From an uncultured Eubacteriales bacterium (lineage in GTDB: Bacteria > Bacillota > Clostridia > Oscillospirales > CAG-272): 12,136 bases of DNA. The stretch spans positions 1 through 12,136 of the forward strand of contig USMO01000027.1 in assembly GCA_900555785.1 (NCBI GenBank). Direction: 5' to 3'. The notes under the pieces are model-generated. The model made no database searches, was not told where the DNA came from, and saw only the letters and a list, made by a program, of their open reading frames with translations. The position numbers were made by a program, and so were the translations under genes. This document shows positions 1 to 5,665 of the stretch, one piece after another; position 1 is the stretch's first letter; every line of letters starts with the position of its first letter.

Positions 1-51
1 GAACCTTCTCCGAAAGAAGGTTCTAAGCGGGGTTTGGGGCGGAGCCCCAAA
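1..51. repeat. Two perfect hairpins downstream of rhaA
   Basis: A 9-bp inverted repeat (GAACCTTCT at 1-9, AGAAGGTTC at 15-23) is followed by an 8-bp inverted repeat (TTTGGGGC at 33-40, GCCCCAAA at 44-51, loop GGA). They begin 15 nt past the rhaA stop codon when read on the minus strand. Neither is followed by a convincing T-run inside the window, so a rho-independent terminator is possible but not proven. The first stem may extend beyond the window edge. They could be part of a dispersed intergenic repeat. Confidence 0.5.
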
Positions 52-65
52 GTCTTTCCGGTCTC

Positions 66-1307
66 TTACCTCTTCGACAAAACCTCTTGCTCGTAGGTTT
101 TGATTTCAGAGAACCATTTTTCGCTGCCCTCGGTGCCAAGGCGGCGGCAAAATTCTGCCCAGACATCACCCATTGGGTAGAGCTTCAGCTCCTCCTGCAG
201 CATCATCAGCTCGGTGAATTCGCGCCGGTCCTGCATTTCTTTCAGTCTTTCGTTCGGGAGAAGCAGGGCAGTGAGCAGCGCCTTTTGGACCGAGCGGACG
301 CCGATGACCCAGGCGGCAATGCGGTTGATGGAGGCGTCGAAATAGTCGGTTGCGAGAATCACGCGGTCGAGCGCATGGTTGCGGACAACTTCTTTCATCA
401 TTTCCACGGTCTCGTCATCGTAGCGCACCACATGGTCGGAATCCCAGCGGACGCCGCGCGTGACATGCAGCGCAATGCGGGGATTGAAGCAGAGCAGAGC
501 CGAAATCTTGTCCGAGACAACCTCAGTCGGGTGGTAGTGCCCGTTGTCCATCAGCGGGACAATGCCGCGCGTGGTGGCGTAGGACAGCGCAAATTCGGCA
601 GACCCGGCGGTGTAGGATTCCAGACCGATGCCGAACACCTTGGATTCAAGCGTCACCAGCACCTTTTCGCGGTCGTAGCCGCAGCCGAGAATCTGATCCA
701 GCGAATCCATGTAGCGCATCCGGGGACCGAGCCGGTCGGCGGGGACATCCTTCATGCCGTCTGGAATCCAGATGTTCATCAGGCAGGGCGTGCCGGTCTC
801 GTTCGCGAAATACTCCGCTACCCGGATGCAGGCAATGCCGTGCCGGATCCAGAATGCGCGGATTTCCTCGTTCGGGTTGGTCAGCGTGCCGCCCTCGGCA
901 AGGGGATGCGAGAAATAGGTGGGGTTGAAATCCAGACCCAGCCCGCGCGCTTTGGCGTAGTCGACCCATGCCTTGAAGTGTTCCGGCTTGATCTGGTCGC
1001 GGTCTACCGGCTTGCCGTCCGGGTAAATGCCGTAGAAAGCGTGAACATTGACGCGGTGCTTGCCGGGAATCAGCGAGAACGCCTCGTCCAGGTCGCGCAT
1101 CAGCTCCTCCGGCGTACGTGCGGCACCGGGATAGTTGCCGGTTGCCTGAATGCCGCCGGTCAGCGCGCCGGCATTCTCAAAGCCGCGCACATCGTCGCCC
1201 TGCCAGCAATGCATGGAAATGCGTACCTTGGCGAGCTGCTCAATCGCCTGCTCGGTGTCAACCCCCAGGGCGGCGTAGCGCTCTTTTGCCAGTTCGTAAC
1301 GGTTCAT
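66..1307 (-). CDS. rhaA: L-rhamnose isomerase
   Basis: Cytosolic enzyme that interconverts L-rhamnose and L-rhamnulose, the first step of rhamnose catabolism before RhaB kinase and RhaD aldolase. The 413-aa product is close to the usual 415-420 aa, so it is full length. The family's metal-binding set is visible with the spacing I recall from E. coli RhaA (constant offset of 13): E221 in TLESKVFG, D254 in PLMDNGHYHP, H281 in ALHVTRG, D289 and D291 in WDSDH, and D321 in LATDYFDASINR. The N-terminal part (VRISMHCWQGDDV, residues 28-40) is also typical. The ATG at 1307 is supported by the Shine-Dalgarno AGAGGAGG at 1315-1322. It stands alone here under its own promoter; other rha genes, if linked, would lie beyond the left edge. 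Very secure assignment. Confidence 0.97.
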   Translation of the reverse strand: MNRYELAKERYAALGVDTEQAIEQLAKVRISMHCWQGDDVRGFENAGALTGGIQATGNYPGAARTPEELMRDLDEAFSLIPGKHRVNVHAFYGIYPDGKPVDRDQIKPEHFKAWVDYAKARGLGLDFNPTYFSHPLAEGGTLTNPNEEIRAFWIRHGIACIRVAEYFANETGTPCLMNIWIPDGMKDVPADRLGPRMRYMDSLDQILGCGYDREKVLVTLESKVFGIGLESYTAGSAEFALSYATTRGIVPLMDNGHYHPTEVVSDKISALLCFNPRIALHVTRGVRWDSDHVVRYDDETVEMMKEVVRNHALDRVILATDYFDASINRIAAWVIGVRSVQKALLTALLLPNERLKEMQDRREFTELMMLQEELKLYPMGDVWAEFCRRLGTEGSEKWFSEIKTYEQEVLSKR

Positions 1308-1351
1308 ATCGATTCCTCCTCTAACGGTTTCTGCCCGTAGTTTCTGCCTTT

Positions 1352-1380
1352 ATTATAAAATAAATTCCTGCTTTTTACAA
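1352..1380 (-). promoter_or_regulatory. Sigma-A type promoter of rhaA
   Basis: On the minus strand a TTGTAA -35 box (1375-1380) is separated by exactly 17 bp from a perfect TATAAT -10 box (1352-1357). The leader to the rhaA start is then about 40 nt. Position, spacing and the perfect -10 make this the likely rhaA promoter. Confidence 0.75.
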
Positions 1381-1389
1381 GCGCTTTCG
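1376..1389 (-). promoter_or_regulatory. cre-like (LacI-family) operator over the rhaA -35 box
   Basis: On the minus strand CGAAAGCGCTTGTA has the AAGCGCTT palindromic core of catabolite-responsive elements (roughly TGWAANCGNTNWCA), with the outer half-site bases imperfect. It overlaps the -35 box, where CcpA or another LacI-family protein would block RNA polymerase. Catabolite repression of a rhamnose gene is expected biology. The assignment is inference from sequence only. Confidence 0.45.
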
Positions 1390-1399
1390 GAAAATGAGA

Positions 1400-1464
1400 A
1401 AAACAGCCGCCAAACAGGAAAAAATGTCTCCTTGGCGTACCTGCGATAAAGCAGGTGCGCCAAG
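1400..1464 (+). repeat. Left copy of a flanking repeat, with long hairpin
   Basis: The 15-mer AAAACAGCCGCCAAA (1400-1414) and the 11-mer ATAAAGCAGGT (1446-1456) both recur in inverted orientation to the right of the XRE gene (2991-3005 and 2967-2977). Within this copy, 1431-1444 and 1451-1464 form a 14-pair stem (CTTGGCGTACCTGC against GCAGGTGCGCCAAG, one T-G pair) around the loop GATAAA, followed by CTTTTA. It lies between the divergent rhaA and XRE genes, so it is not an ordinary gene terminator. A dispersed repeat is the simplest reading. Confidence 0.6.
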
Positions 1465-1470
1465 CTTTTA

Positions 1471-1521
1471 TGTCCAACTCAATTTTTGGTTTATAACCTC
1501 TCAATTATTAAGAGGTGGACA
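1471..1521 (+). promoter_or_regulatory. Operator-like dyad upstream of the XRE gene
   Basis: Two nested inverted repeats precede and overlap the -35 box of the XRE promoter. The outer pair is TGTCCAACTC (1471-1480) against GAGGTGGACA (1512-1521), 9 of 10 complementary. The inner pair is ACCTCT (1496-1501) against AGAGGT (1511-1516), perfect with a 9-bp AT-rich spacer. XRE/Cro-type regulators often repress their own promoter through such dyads. That this one does so here is inference. Confidence 0.4.
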
Positions 1522-1549
1522 AATCGTCAAAAACTTGGTATAATATAAT
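1516..1549 (+). promoter_or_regulatory. Sigma-A type promoter of the XRE regulator
   Basis: TGGACA (1516-1521, 5 of 6 to consensus) is followed 17 bp later by TATAAT (1539-1544). A second, overlapping TATAAT lies at 1544-1549. Transcription would start at about 1551-1556, giving a leader of roughly 35-40 nt before the ATG at 1590. Confidence 0.75.
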
Positions 1550-1589
1550 CACAGGCCGGTCAAGTAACAAAATCAGGAGAATTGTTTAT

Positions 1590-2633
1590 ATGACATTTGG
1601 ACAAAAGATAAAATCACTTCGACGAGAAGCAAATATGACACAAGAAAATCTTGCAGAACTTCTTTCTATTTCTCCGCAGGCAATCAGCCGTTGGGAAACA
1701 GATGTTGCTATGCCCGACATTTCTTTATTGCCGCCGCTTGCCAATTTATTTAATGTAACCACCGATTATCTGCTTGGAATGGAAACCTACCAAAAGGATT
1801 TGAGAAAAGCGGAGTTTGACGAAGCATTCCACAAATATTGGCAACACGACGACAAAGAAAAGAATTATCAAATCGCCCTGCGTGCGGTTGCTGAATATCC
1901 GGGAAATATGGAGTATGTGGAATGGCTGGCATCGGCAGAGTATTATGTTGCTATGCCGACCTTGGATAATAGTGAATATACGCGTTTGCTTGAAAGTTCA
2001 GCAAAACATTATAAATTGGTTTTGGATAACACCAAGGATTCAAAATTATATTCCAAAGCGTTGTTCGGAATCGTTCTTGCACTTAGCTATAATCAAAAAA
2101 AGGACGAAGCCAAACAATACGCTATGTTAGAAGAGGATGAGGAGAAAAGAGATGAGCTGCTTTGTTGGTGCTTAGAGGGTGAAGAAAGGAAAAAGCATTG
2201 TCAGCACCTTACAAATACAAAATTAAATAGCTTTCTCTTCCAACTAACATTCGGTCAAGACTCAATTGACGTGTATGATGCCGTTGAAAAAATACTGAAT
2301 ATTATGTTTCCGGACGGTAATTTTCAGTATTATCACAATACTCTGCAATATAATTCTATCAGCAAAGCCATTTGCTTCTGCAAAACACAGCAATATGACC
2401 GTGTATTGGAAGAATTGAAAAAAGCAAGGTACCATGCGGAAGAAATGACAAAAATAAATCACCAAAAGACAATAAAGTTCACTTCTCCGCTATTTTCACT
2501 TATTGAAGAAGAGCATCCCGTTACAGATTCCGATATAACCGATATTGATGATTTCATTCAGTGTTTGAATAACATCCGTTGCTTTGATCCTATCAGGGAA
2601 ACAGAGGATTTTAAAGCTTTGATGACATTATAA
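1590..2633 (+). CDS. XRE/Cro-type HTH transcriptional regulator with long helical C-terminal region
   Basis: 347-aa protein. Residues 1-64 form a canonical HTH_3/XRE DNA-binding domain: FGQKIKSLRREANMTQENLAELL, then SISPQAISRWETDVAMPD as the recognition region, then LLPPLANLFNVTTDYLLGM. The remaining 280 residues look all-helical and TPR-like, rich in Lys, Glu, Tyr and Cys; I see no enzymatic motif, and this part may sense a ligand or peptide. I chose ATG 1590 because AGGAGA at 1575-1580 sits 9 nt upstream and because an in-frame GTG at 1515 would lie in the promoter. The gene is clearly AT-rich, with codons such as TTA, AAA and ATT, unlike its G+C-rich neighbours. It has no operon partner and is bracketed by repeats. 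Together these suggest recent horizontal acquisition. Target genes are unknown; autoregulation is plausible. Confidence 0.9.
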   Translation: MTFGQKIKSLRREANMTQENLAELLSISPQAISRWETDVAMPDISLLPPLANLFNVTTDYLLGMETYQKDLRKAEFDEAFHKYWQHDDKEKNYQIALRAVAEYPGNMEYVEWLASAEYYVAMPTLDNSEYTRLLESSAKHYKLVLDNTKDSKLYSKALFGIVLALSYNQKKDEAKQYAMLEEDEEKRDELLCWCLEGEERKKHCQHLTNTKLNSFLFQLTFGQDSIDVYDAVEKILNIMFPDGNFQYYHNTLQYNSISKAICFCKTQQYDRVLEELKKARYHAEEMTKINHQKTIKFTSPLFSLIEEEHPVTDSDITDIDDFIQCLNNIRCFDPIRETEDFKALMTL

Positions 2634-2727
2634 CCCAACTTCTGCTCGCGCGGGGCTTCGCTTTTGTGTCCACAAAAGCAGTGCTTGTCAGGAAAAACAG
2701 ACAGACTTTCAGAGCGCACAAACCAAA
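2634..2727. other. Non-coding stretch after the XRE gene with a hairpin
   Basis: No gene is supported here. GCTTTTGTG (2660-2668) and CACAAAAGC (2671-2679) form a perfect 9-bp inverted repeat with a 2-nt centre, but no T-run follows. The G+C-rich start (CTGCTCGCGCGGGGCTTCGC) differs abruptly from the AT-rich XRE gene. A minus-strand reading frame spans this region and the next repeat, but it consists of translated palindromes and shows no domain. It may belong to the adjoining dispersed repeat. Confidence 0.45.
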
Positions 2728-2849
2728 GGCTCCCTTGTGTAAAGGGAGCTGACGCCGAAGGCGGCTGAGGGATTGTTTTCGATGAAATTTTTGCTTTTAC
2801 AAACCCTCCGTCTTGCTTCGCAAGCCACCTCCCTTTACACAAGGGAGGC
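2728..2849. repeat. 122-bp palindromic MITE-like dispersed repeat
   Basis: The 21-bp ends (2728-2748 and 2829-2849) are inverted repeats of each other with a single mismatch. Each end is itself a hairpin (CTCCCTT and AAGGGAG around GTGT or ACAC). Between them are two small hairpins, GCC-GAA-GGC (2754-2762) and TTGC-TTC-GCAA (2813-2823), and matching GAGGG/CCCTC segments, so the whole could fold into a cloverleaf-like structure. It holds no gene. Such elements, with CTCCCTTTACACAAGGGAG-type ends, are familiar to me from gut Clostridia genomes (recollection). Non-autonomous mobility is inferred; no transposase is present. Confidence 0.75.
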
Positions 2850-2917
2850 TCATTACCGCCCGACAGTACACCTAAAAGGTGTAACACACTATACCTTGCA
2901 GGGCAAGGCGTGTGAAA

Positions 2918-2955
2918 AGGAGTACGAACAAATGCCCGTACTCCTATTGTTTTTT
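2918..2955 (+). terminator. Rho-independent terminator, probably bidirectional
   Basis: AGGAGTACG (2918-2926) and CGTACTCCT (2937-2945) form a perfect 9-bp stem with a 10-nt loop. It is followed on the plus strand by ATTGTTTTTT and flanked on the other side by AAAA, which gives a TTTT run for minus-strand transcripts. It can therefore end the XRE transcript and also stop the permease transcript, whose stop codon lies about 65 bp to the right. A smaller hairpin TACACCT/AGGTGTA (2867-2883) lies just upstream. Confidence 0.7.
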
Positions 2956-2957
2956 CG

Positions 2958-3005
2958 GCAGGTAAAACCTGCTTTATGGAAGGCACCCCTTTTGGCGGCT
3001 GTTTT
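2958..3005 (-). repeat. Right copy of the flanking repeat, inverted relative to the left
   Basis: Read on the minus strand, this copy contains the same 15-mer AAAACAGCCGCCAAA (2991-3005) and 11-mer ATAAAGCAGGT (2967-2977) as the copy at 1400-1464, in the same order. The distance between them is 13 nt here against 31 nt on the left. A local hairpin GCAGGT-AAA-ACCTGC (2958-2972) corresponds to the ACCTGC/GCAGGT stem of the left copy. It lies just past the permease stop codon. Confidence 0.55.
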
Positions 3006-3019
3006 GTTGTTTTAAGCGG

Positions 3020-4432
3020 TCAATGGGTCAGGAAGAACATCGCCGCAAAGAGCAGGGTGATGATCCAGGTGCCAAGGTTGACCTCTTTGATTTTTCCGGT
3101 GCAAAGCTTCACGCCGATGTAGGAAATCAGACCGAAAGCAATGCCGTAGGAAATGTTGTAGGCAAATGGCATGATGACAACGGTCAGGAAAGAGGGGAGC
3201 GCCGCTTCGGGATCGTGCCAGTCAATGTCGCGCATGCAGCCCATCATCAGAATGCCGACGTAAACCAGCGCCGCAGCATATGCGCAGGCGGGAATCAGCG
3301 CCGCAACCGGGGCAAAGAACAGCGCGATGAGGAAAAGCGCGCCGGTAAACATCGAGGAAAGACCGGTCCGCGCACCGGCAGCAACACCGGAGGAGGATTC
3401 CACAAAGGTGGTGACGGTCGAGGTTCCGCAGACAGCGCCCGTGCAGGTTGCAACAGCGTCAGCCAGCATTGCGCGGTCCATGTTCGGGATTGTCTCTTCA
3501 CCGCGCTCGTTGCGGGCGGTCAGGTTTCCGGCTTTGCATGCGCCCCACAGGGTGCCCATCGTGTCGAACATGTCAACCATGCAGAAGGCAAGCGCGGTGG
3601 TGATGAAGGCGATAATCAGCCCGGAGACCGAGTGACCCTCCTGCGCCAGGTAGCCGGAGAAGTCAAAGCCTTCGGTAAAGACCTTGCCGAACGCCATCGT
3701 GCCGAAATCCTTGAAGGCGGTCAGCGGGTTCATGGCGCTGCCCGTGATGAAGCTGTAGTCAAATCCCTTGACGGTCAGGCTGAGCAGGTAGTAGACCGCC
3801 GTGCCGCCGAGGATGCTCCACATGATGGCACCCTTGATGCCCTTCTTCGAAAGCGCGGACATGACGATCAGGGTCACGATCATGACCAGCAGCGGCATGA
3901 TGCTGCCCCAGGTCGCGTCACCCAGCAGGTTGAAGGAGGCAAGGCTGACGCCGGTGGACGAGTTGGGCACAATCAGGCCGGAATCCTGGAACCCAAGGAA
4001 GGCGATGAACAGACCGATTCCGGCGGGGATTGCCTGTTTGACGGTCTGCGGAATTGCGCCGAAAATCAGCTTGCGCAGCCCGGTAATGGTCAGCAGGATG
4101 AAGAGAATGCCATCGACCAGGACGAACAGCAGGGCATTGGCATAGGAGAAGCCCATGCCGAAGCAGACGGTGTAGACAAAGAAGGCGTTCAGCCCCATGC
4201 CGGATGCCTGCGCCAGCGGCAGGTTTGCAAGCAGACCGATCAGCAGTGTGCCGACAACGGCAGACAGCGCCGTTGCGATGTAAATCGCGCCGAAGGAGAC
4301 CGTTCCAAGGTTTGCGAACATTCCGGGGTTGACCGACAGAATGTAGGACATCGCCATGAAGGTGGTCACGCCGCCGACCAGCTCGGCTTTGAGCGTGGTG
4401 TTGCGCTCTTGCAGGTGAAACAGCTTTTCCAT
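3020..4432 (-). CDS. NCS2/AzgA-family purine (adenine/guanine/hypoxanthine) permease
   Basis: 470-aa polytopic membrane protein, normal length for the AzgA/PbuG branch of nucleobase:cation symporters, which import purine bases with protons. Typical signatures are the start MEKLFHLQERNTTLKAELVGG, then TTFMAMSYILSVNP (23-36), the substrate-region motif ASGMGLNAFF (76-85), FDTMGT (289-294) and TFVESSSGVAAGARTGL (342-358). About 12-14 hydrophobic segments are evident, with no signal peptide. Start 4432 is chosen because it matches the family N-terminus and has GAGGT at 4444-4448. An upstream in-frame TTG at 4507 falls inside the -35 box and cannot be transcribed from this promoter. pbuG- or adeP-like names would fit, but the exact purine preference cannot be read. 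The leader of about 40 nt is too short for a purine riboswitch. Confidence 0.93.
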   Translation of the reverse strand: MEKLFHLQERNTTLKAELVGGVTTFMAMSYILSVNPGMFANLGTVSFGAIYIATALSAVVGTLLIGLLANLPLAQASGMGLNAFFVYTVCFGMGFSYANALLFVLVDGILFILLTITGLRKLIFGAIPQTVKQAIPAGIGLFIAFLGFQDSGLIVPNSSTGVSLASFNLLGDATWGSIMPLLVMIVTLIVMSALSKKGIKGAIMWSILGGTAVYYLLSLTVKGFDYSFITGSAMNPLTAFKDFGTMAFGKVFTEGFDFSGYLAQEGHSVSGLIIAFITTALAFCMVDMFDTMGTLWGACKAGNLTARNERGEETIPNMDRAMLADAVATCTGAVCGTSTVTTFVESSSGVAAGARTGLSSMFTGALFLIALFFAPVAALIPACAYAAALVYVGILMMGCMRDIDWHDPEAALPSFLTVVIMPFAYNISYGIAFGLISYIGVKLCTGKIKEVNLGTWIITLLFAAMFFLTH

Positions 4433-4463
4433 GTTGAAAGTAGACCTCGTTTCATAAAAATTT

Positions 4464-4497
4464 GGAGTCGCGGTGTCTATTATAACACTGCGGCTCC
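4464..4497 (-). promoter_or_regulatory. Terminator-like dyad enclosing the permease -10 box
   Basis: GGAGTCGCGGTGT (4464-4476) and ACACTGCGGCTCC (4485-4497) are inverted repeats matching at 11 of 13 positions. The 8-nt loop contains most of the TATAAT box. In minus-strand RNA the stem is followed by AAATTTTTA, so it also resembles a terminator for transcripts arriving from the methyltransferase gene, which stops at 4516. In double-stranded DNA it could equally be the operator of a dimeric repressor. Confidence 0.5.
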
Positions 4498-4507
4498 GAA
4501 AAGTCAA
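4479..4507 (-). promoter_or_regulatory. Sigma-A type promoter of the purine permease
   Basis: On the minus strand TTGACT (4502-4507) and TATAAT (4479-4484) are separated by exactly 17 bp, with a TGT extended -10 motif. This is near consensus and lies only 8 bp beyond the stop codon of the upstream methyltransferase gene, so the permease has its own start of transcription. Confidence 0.85.
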
Positions 4508-4515
4508 CCACTTTT

Positions 4516-5301
4516 TTATTTTTTGTCACTTTTGCCCCGATTTTGACGGAAAATTTCGAATGCAAGCACCGCGCAGGCGGCAGAAGAGGAGAGGGAACCG
4601 CGAAATTCGCGCCCGTAGTCGATGCGCACAACCGTATCCGCAGCGTCCAGCAGCTGCCGCGAGATGCCGCGCTTTTCGCCGCCGACAATCAGGAGCAGCG
4701 GGTAGGACACCTGCGCGTCATAGACCGAGACCGAATCCCGGATGCCCGCAGCGGCTATCCGGTAGCCCGCCGCACGGAATGCCCCAATCAGCGTATCGGC
4801 ATCGGCAACAAAGAGCGGCAGCCGCTCCGATGCCCCCGCCGAGGATTTGGCGACAACGCCCGCCGCGCTCATCCAATGCCGGGGCGGCAGAACCACACCG
4901 TCAACTCCTGCCGCATAGAGCGAACGGAGCGCGTTGCCGAAGTTGTAGGGGTCCTCCATGCCCTCCAGGTACACATAAAAGCCGTCCGGCTTGAGGGCTG
5001 ATGCCGTCAGGGGCGGGATGGTCCTGTCCGAGCAGATTGCCGCAATGCCGCCGTGTGTGGTCCCGGCGGTCAGGCGGTCCAGCTCTTCCTTTTCCACAAA
5101 GACGACCGGAAAGCCGCGCTCGTGCGACTTGGCAGTCAGAAAGCCGATCTCTGCTGCCTTGGCGCGCCGCCGGGTTTTGTCGATCAGGACGCGCAGCACG
5201 CGGCGGTCGTTGACCTCCGGAGGGGCGGCAAGCAGCGCCGAAATGGAGGTCATTCCCTCCAGCAGAATTTCGTTGGGTTGTTCGGTTGGAAATGTTTGCA
5301 T
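4516..5301 (-). CDS. TrmH/SpoU-family (SPOUT) RNA 2'-O-methyltransferase
   Basis: 261-aa cytosolic protein, probably an rRNA or tRNA ribose methyltransferase using SAM. Residues 12-90 form the substrate-binding region with the THGGIAAIC segment (82-90). The C-terminal half is the SpoU knot domain: motif 1 is YNFGNALRS (119-127, N120 and R126), motif 2 is GGEKRGIS (207-214), and motif 3 is GSLSSSAACAVLAFEIF (235-251). In most SpoU enzymes motif 3 reads SLNVS or SLNAS; here the usual Asn is Ser. ATG 5301 is chosen because the family-like sequence begins there. Its ribosome site is weak (AAGAGA, about 8 nt away), and an upstream ATG at 5388 coincides with the divergent spoIIID start. Target nucleotide unknown. 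It is upstream of the permease, but that gene has a separate promoter. Confidence 0.88.
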   Translation of the reverse strand: MQTFPTEQPNEILLEGMTSISALLAAPPEVNDRRVLRVLIDKTRRRAKAAEIGFLTAKSHERGFPVVFVEKEELDRLTAGTTHGGIAAICSDRTIPPLTASALKPDGFYVYLEGMEDPYNFGNALRSLYAAGVDGVVLPPRHWMSAAGVVAKSSAGASERLPLFVADADTLIGAFRAAGYRIAAAGIRDSVSVYDAQVSYPLLLIVGGEKRGISRQLLDAADTVVRIDYGREFRGSLSSSAACAVLAFEIFRQNRGKSDKK

Positions 5302-5339
5302 AAACGCGATCTCTTTTCTTCTATTCTTCGGTCCTCCTT

Positions 5340-5371
5340 CATATACTGTACCAAAATGAACCGGACAGAAT
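5340..5371 (+). promoter_or_regulatory. Possible sigma-E type promoter of spoIIID
   Basis: CATATAC (5340-5346) resembles the ATATT-like -35 of sigma-E promoters. About 15 bp downstream, CGGACAGAAT (5362-5371) is a poor match to the CATACANT -10. spoIIID is transcribed by sigma-E in Bacillus subtilis, so such a promoter is expected. No TTGACA/TATAAT pair is seen. Weak evidence. Confidence 0.25.
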
Positions 5372-5386
5372 GAAGGAGGAAGAACC

Positions 5387-5665
5387 ATGTCGGTATCGGA
5401 TTGGAGCGGCAGAGCCAGGTGCGTGGTGCTGGGGGAATATCTTGCAAAGACGCGGACAACGGTCCGTCAGGCGGCTGCCGTTTTCGGTGTCAGCAAAAGC
5501 ACGGTACATAAGGATGTGACCGAGACCCTGCGGTTTGTCAATCAGCCGCTCTGGCAGCAGGTGCAGCAGGTGCTGCAGCAGAACAAGGAGGAACGCCATC
5601 TGCGCGGAGGGGAGGCTACGCGCATCAAATACAGCGCGCTGCACGAACAGCACAGTCAGTCCTGA
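5387..5665 (+). CDS. spoIIID: Stage III sporulation transcriptional regulator SpoIIID
   Basis: 92-aa DNA-binding protein acting in the mother cell during sporulation, where it activates and represses sigma-E regulon genes and helps switch to sigma-K. The helix-turn-helix TVRQAAAVFGVSKSTVHKDV (25-44) and the basic C-terminal signature RHLRGGEATRIKY (70-82) are near-identical to those of Bacillus SpoIIID. Length matches (about 80-95 aa). The ATG has a strong Shine-Dalgarno AAGGAGG (5373-5379) seven nt away. It is divergent from the RNA methyltransferase, and its last 10 bp overlap the convergent PHP-like gene. I do not see mbl next to it, which follows spoIIID in B. subtilis. It is the best evidence that the host forms spores. 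Confidence 0.95.
   Translation: MSVSDWSGRARCVVLGEYLAKTRTTVRQAAAVFGVSKSTVHKDVTETLRFVNQPLWQQVQQVLQQNKEERHLRGGEATRIKYSALHEQHSQS

Noticed and set aside
87..1340. 417-aa open frame on the plus strand opposite rhaA
   Set aside because: It is antisense to an unmistakable rhaA, has no recognisable domain and shows His/Val/Arg-rich composition typical of a shadow frame in G+C-rich DNA.
1515..1589. Upstream GTG start extending the XRE protein by 25 residues
   Set aside because: The codon lies at the -35 box of the promoter and the extension is not part of the HTH domain; ATG 1590 has a good Shine-Dalgarno site.
2728..2849. CRISPR array or tRNA-like cloverleaf
   Set aside because: There is only one inverted unit without regularly spaced direct repeats, and no anticodon arm or T-loop consensus.
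2558..2986. 142-aa open frame on the minus strand over the XRE tail and repeats
   Set aside because: Made of translated palindromic repeats (for example PPLCKGRWLAKQDGG); it overlaps the XRE gene and has no domain.
4433..4472. Purine riboswitch in the permease leader
   Set aside because: The leader between the predicted transcription start and the start codon is only about 40 nt, too short for the roughly 65-nt aptamer plus expression platform.
3023..4546. 507-aa open frame on the plus strand opposite the permease
   Set aside because: Gln/Asp/Gly/Arg-rich antisense of a membrane protein gene, with no ribosome binding site and no domain.
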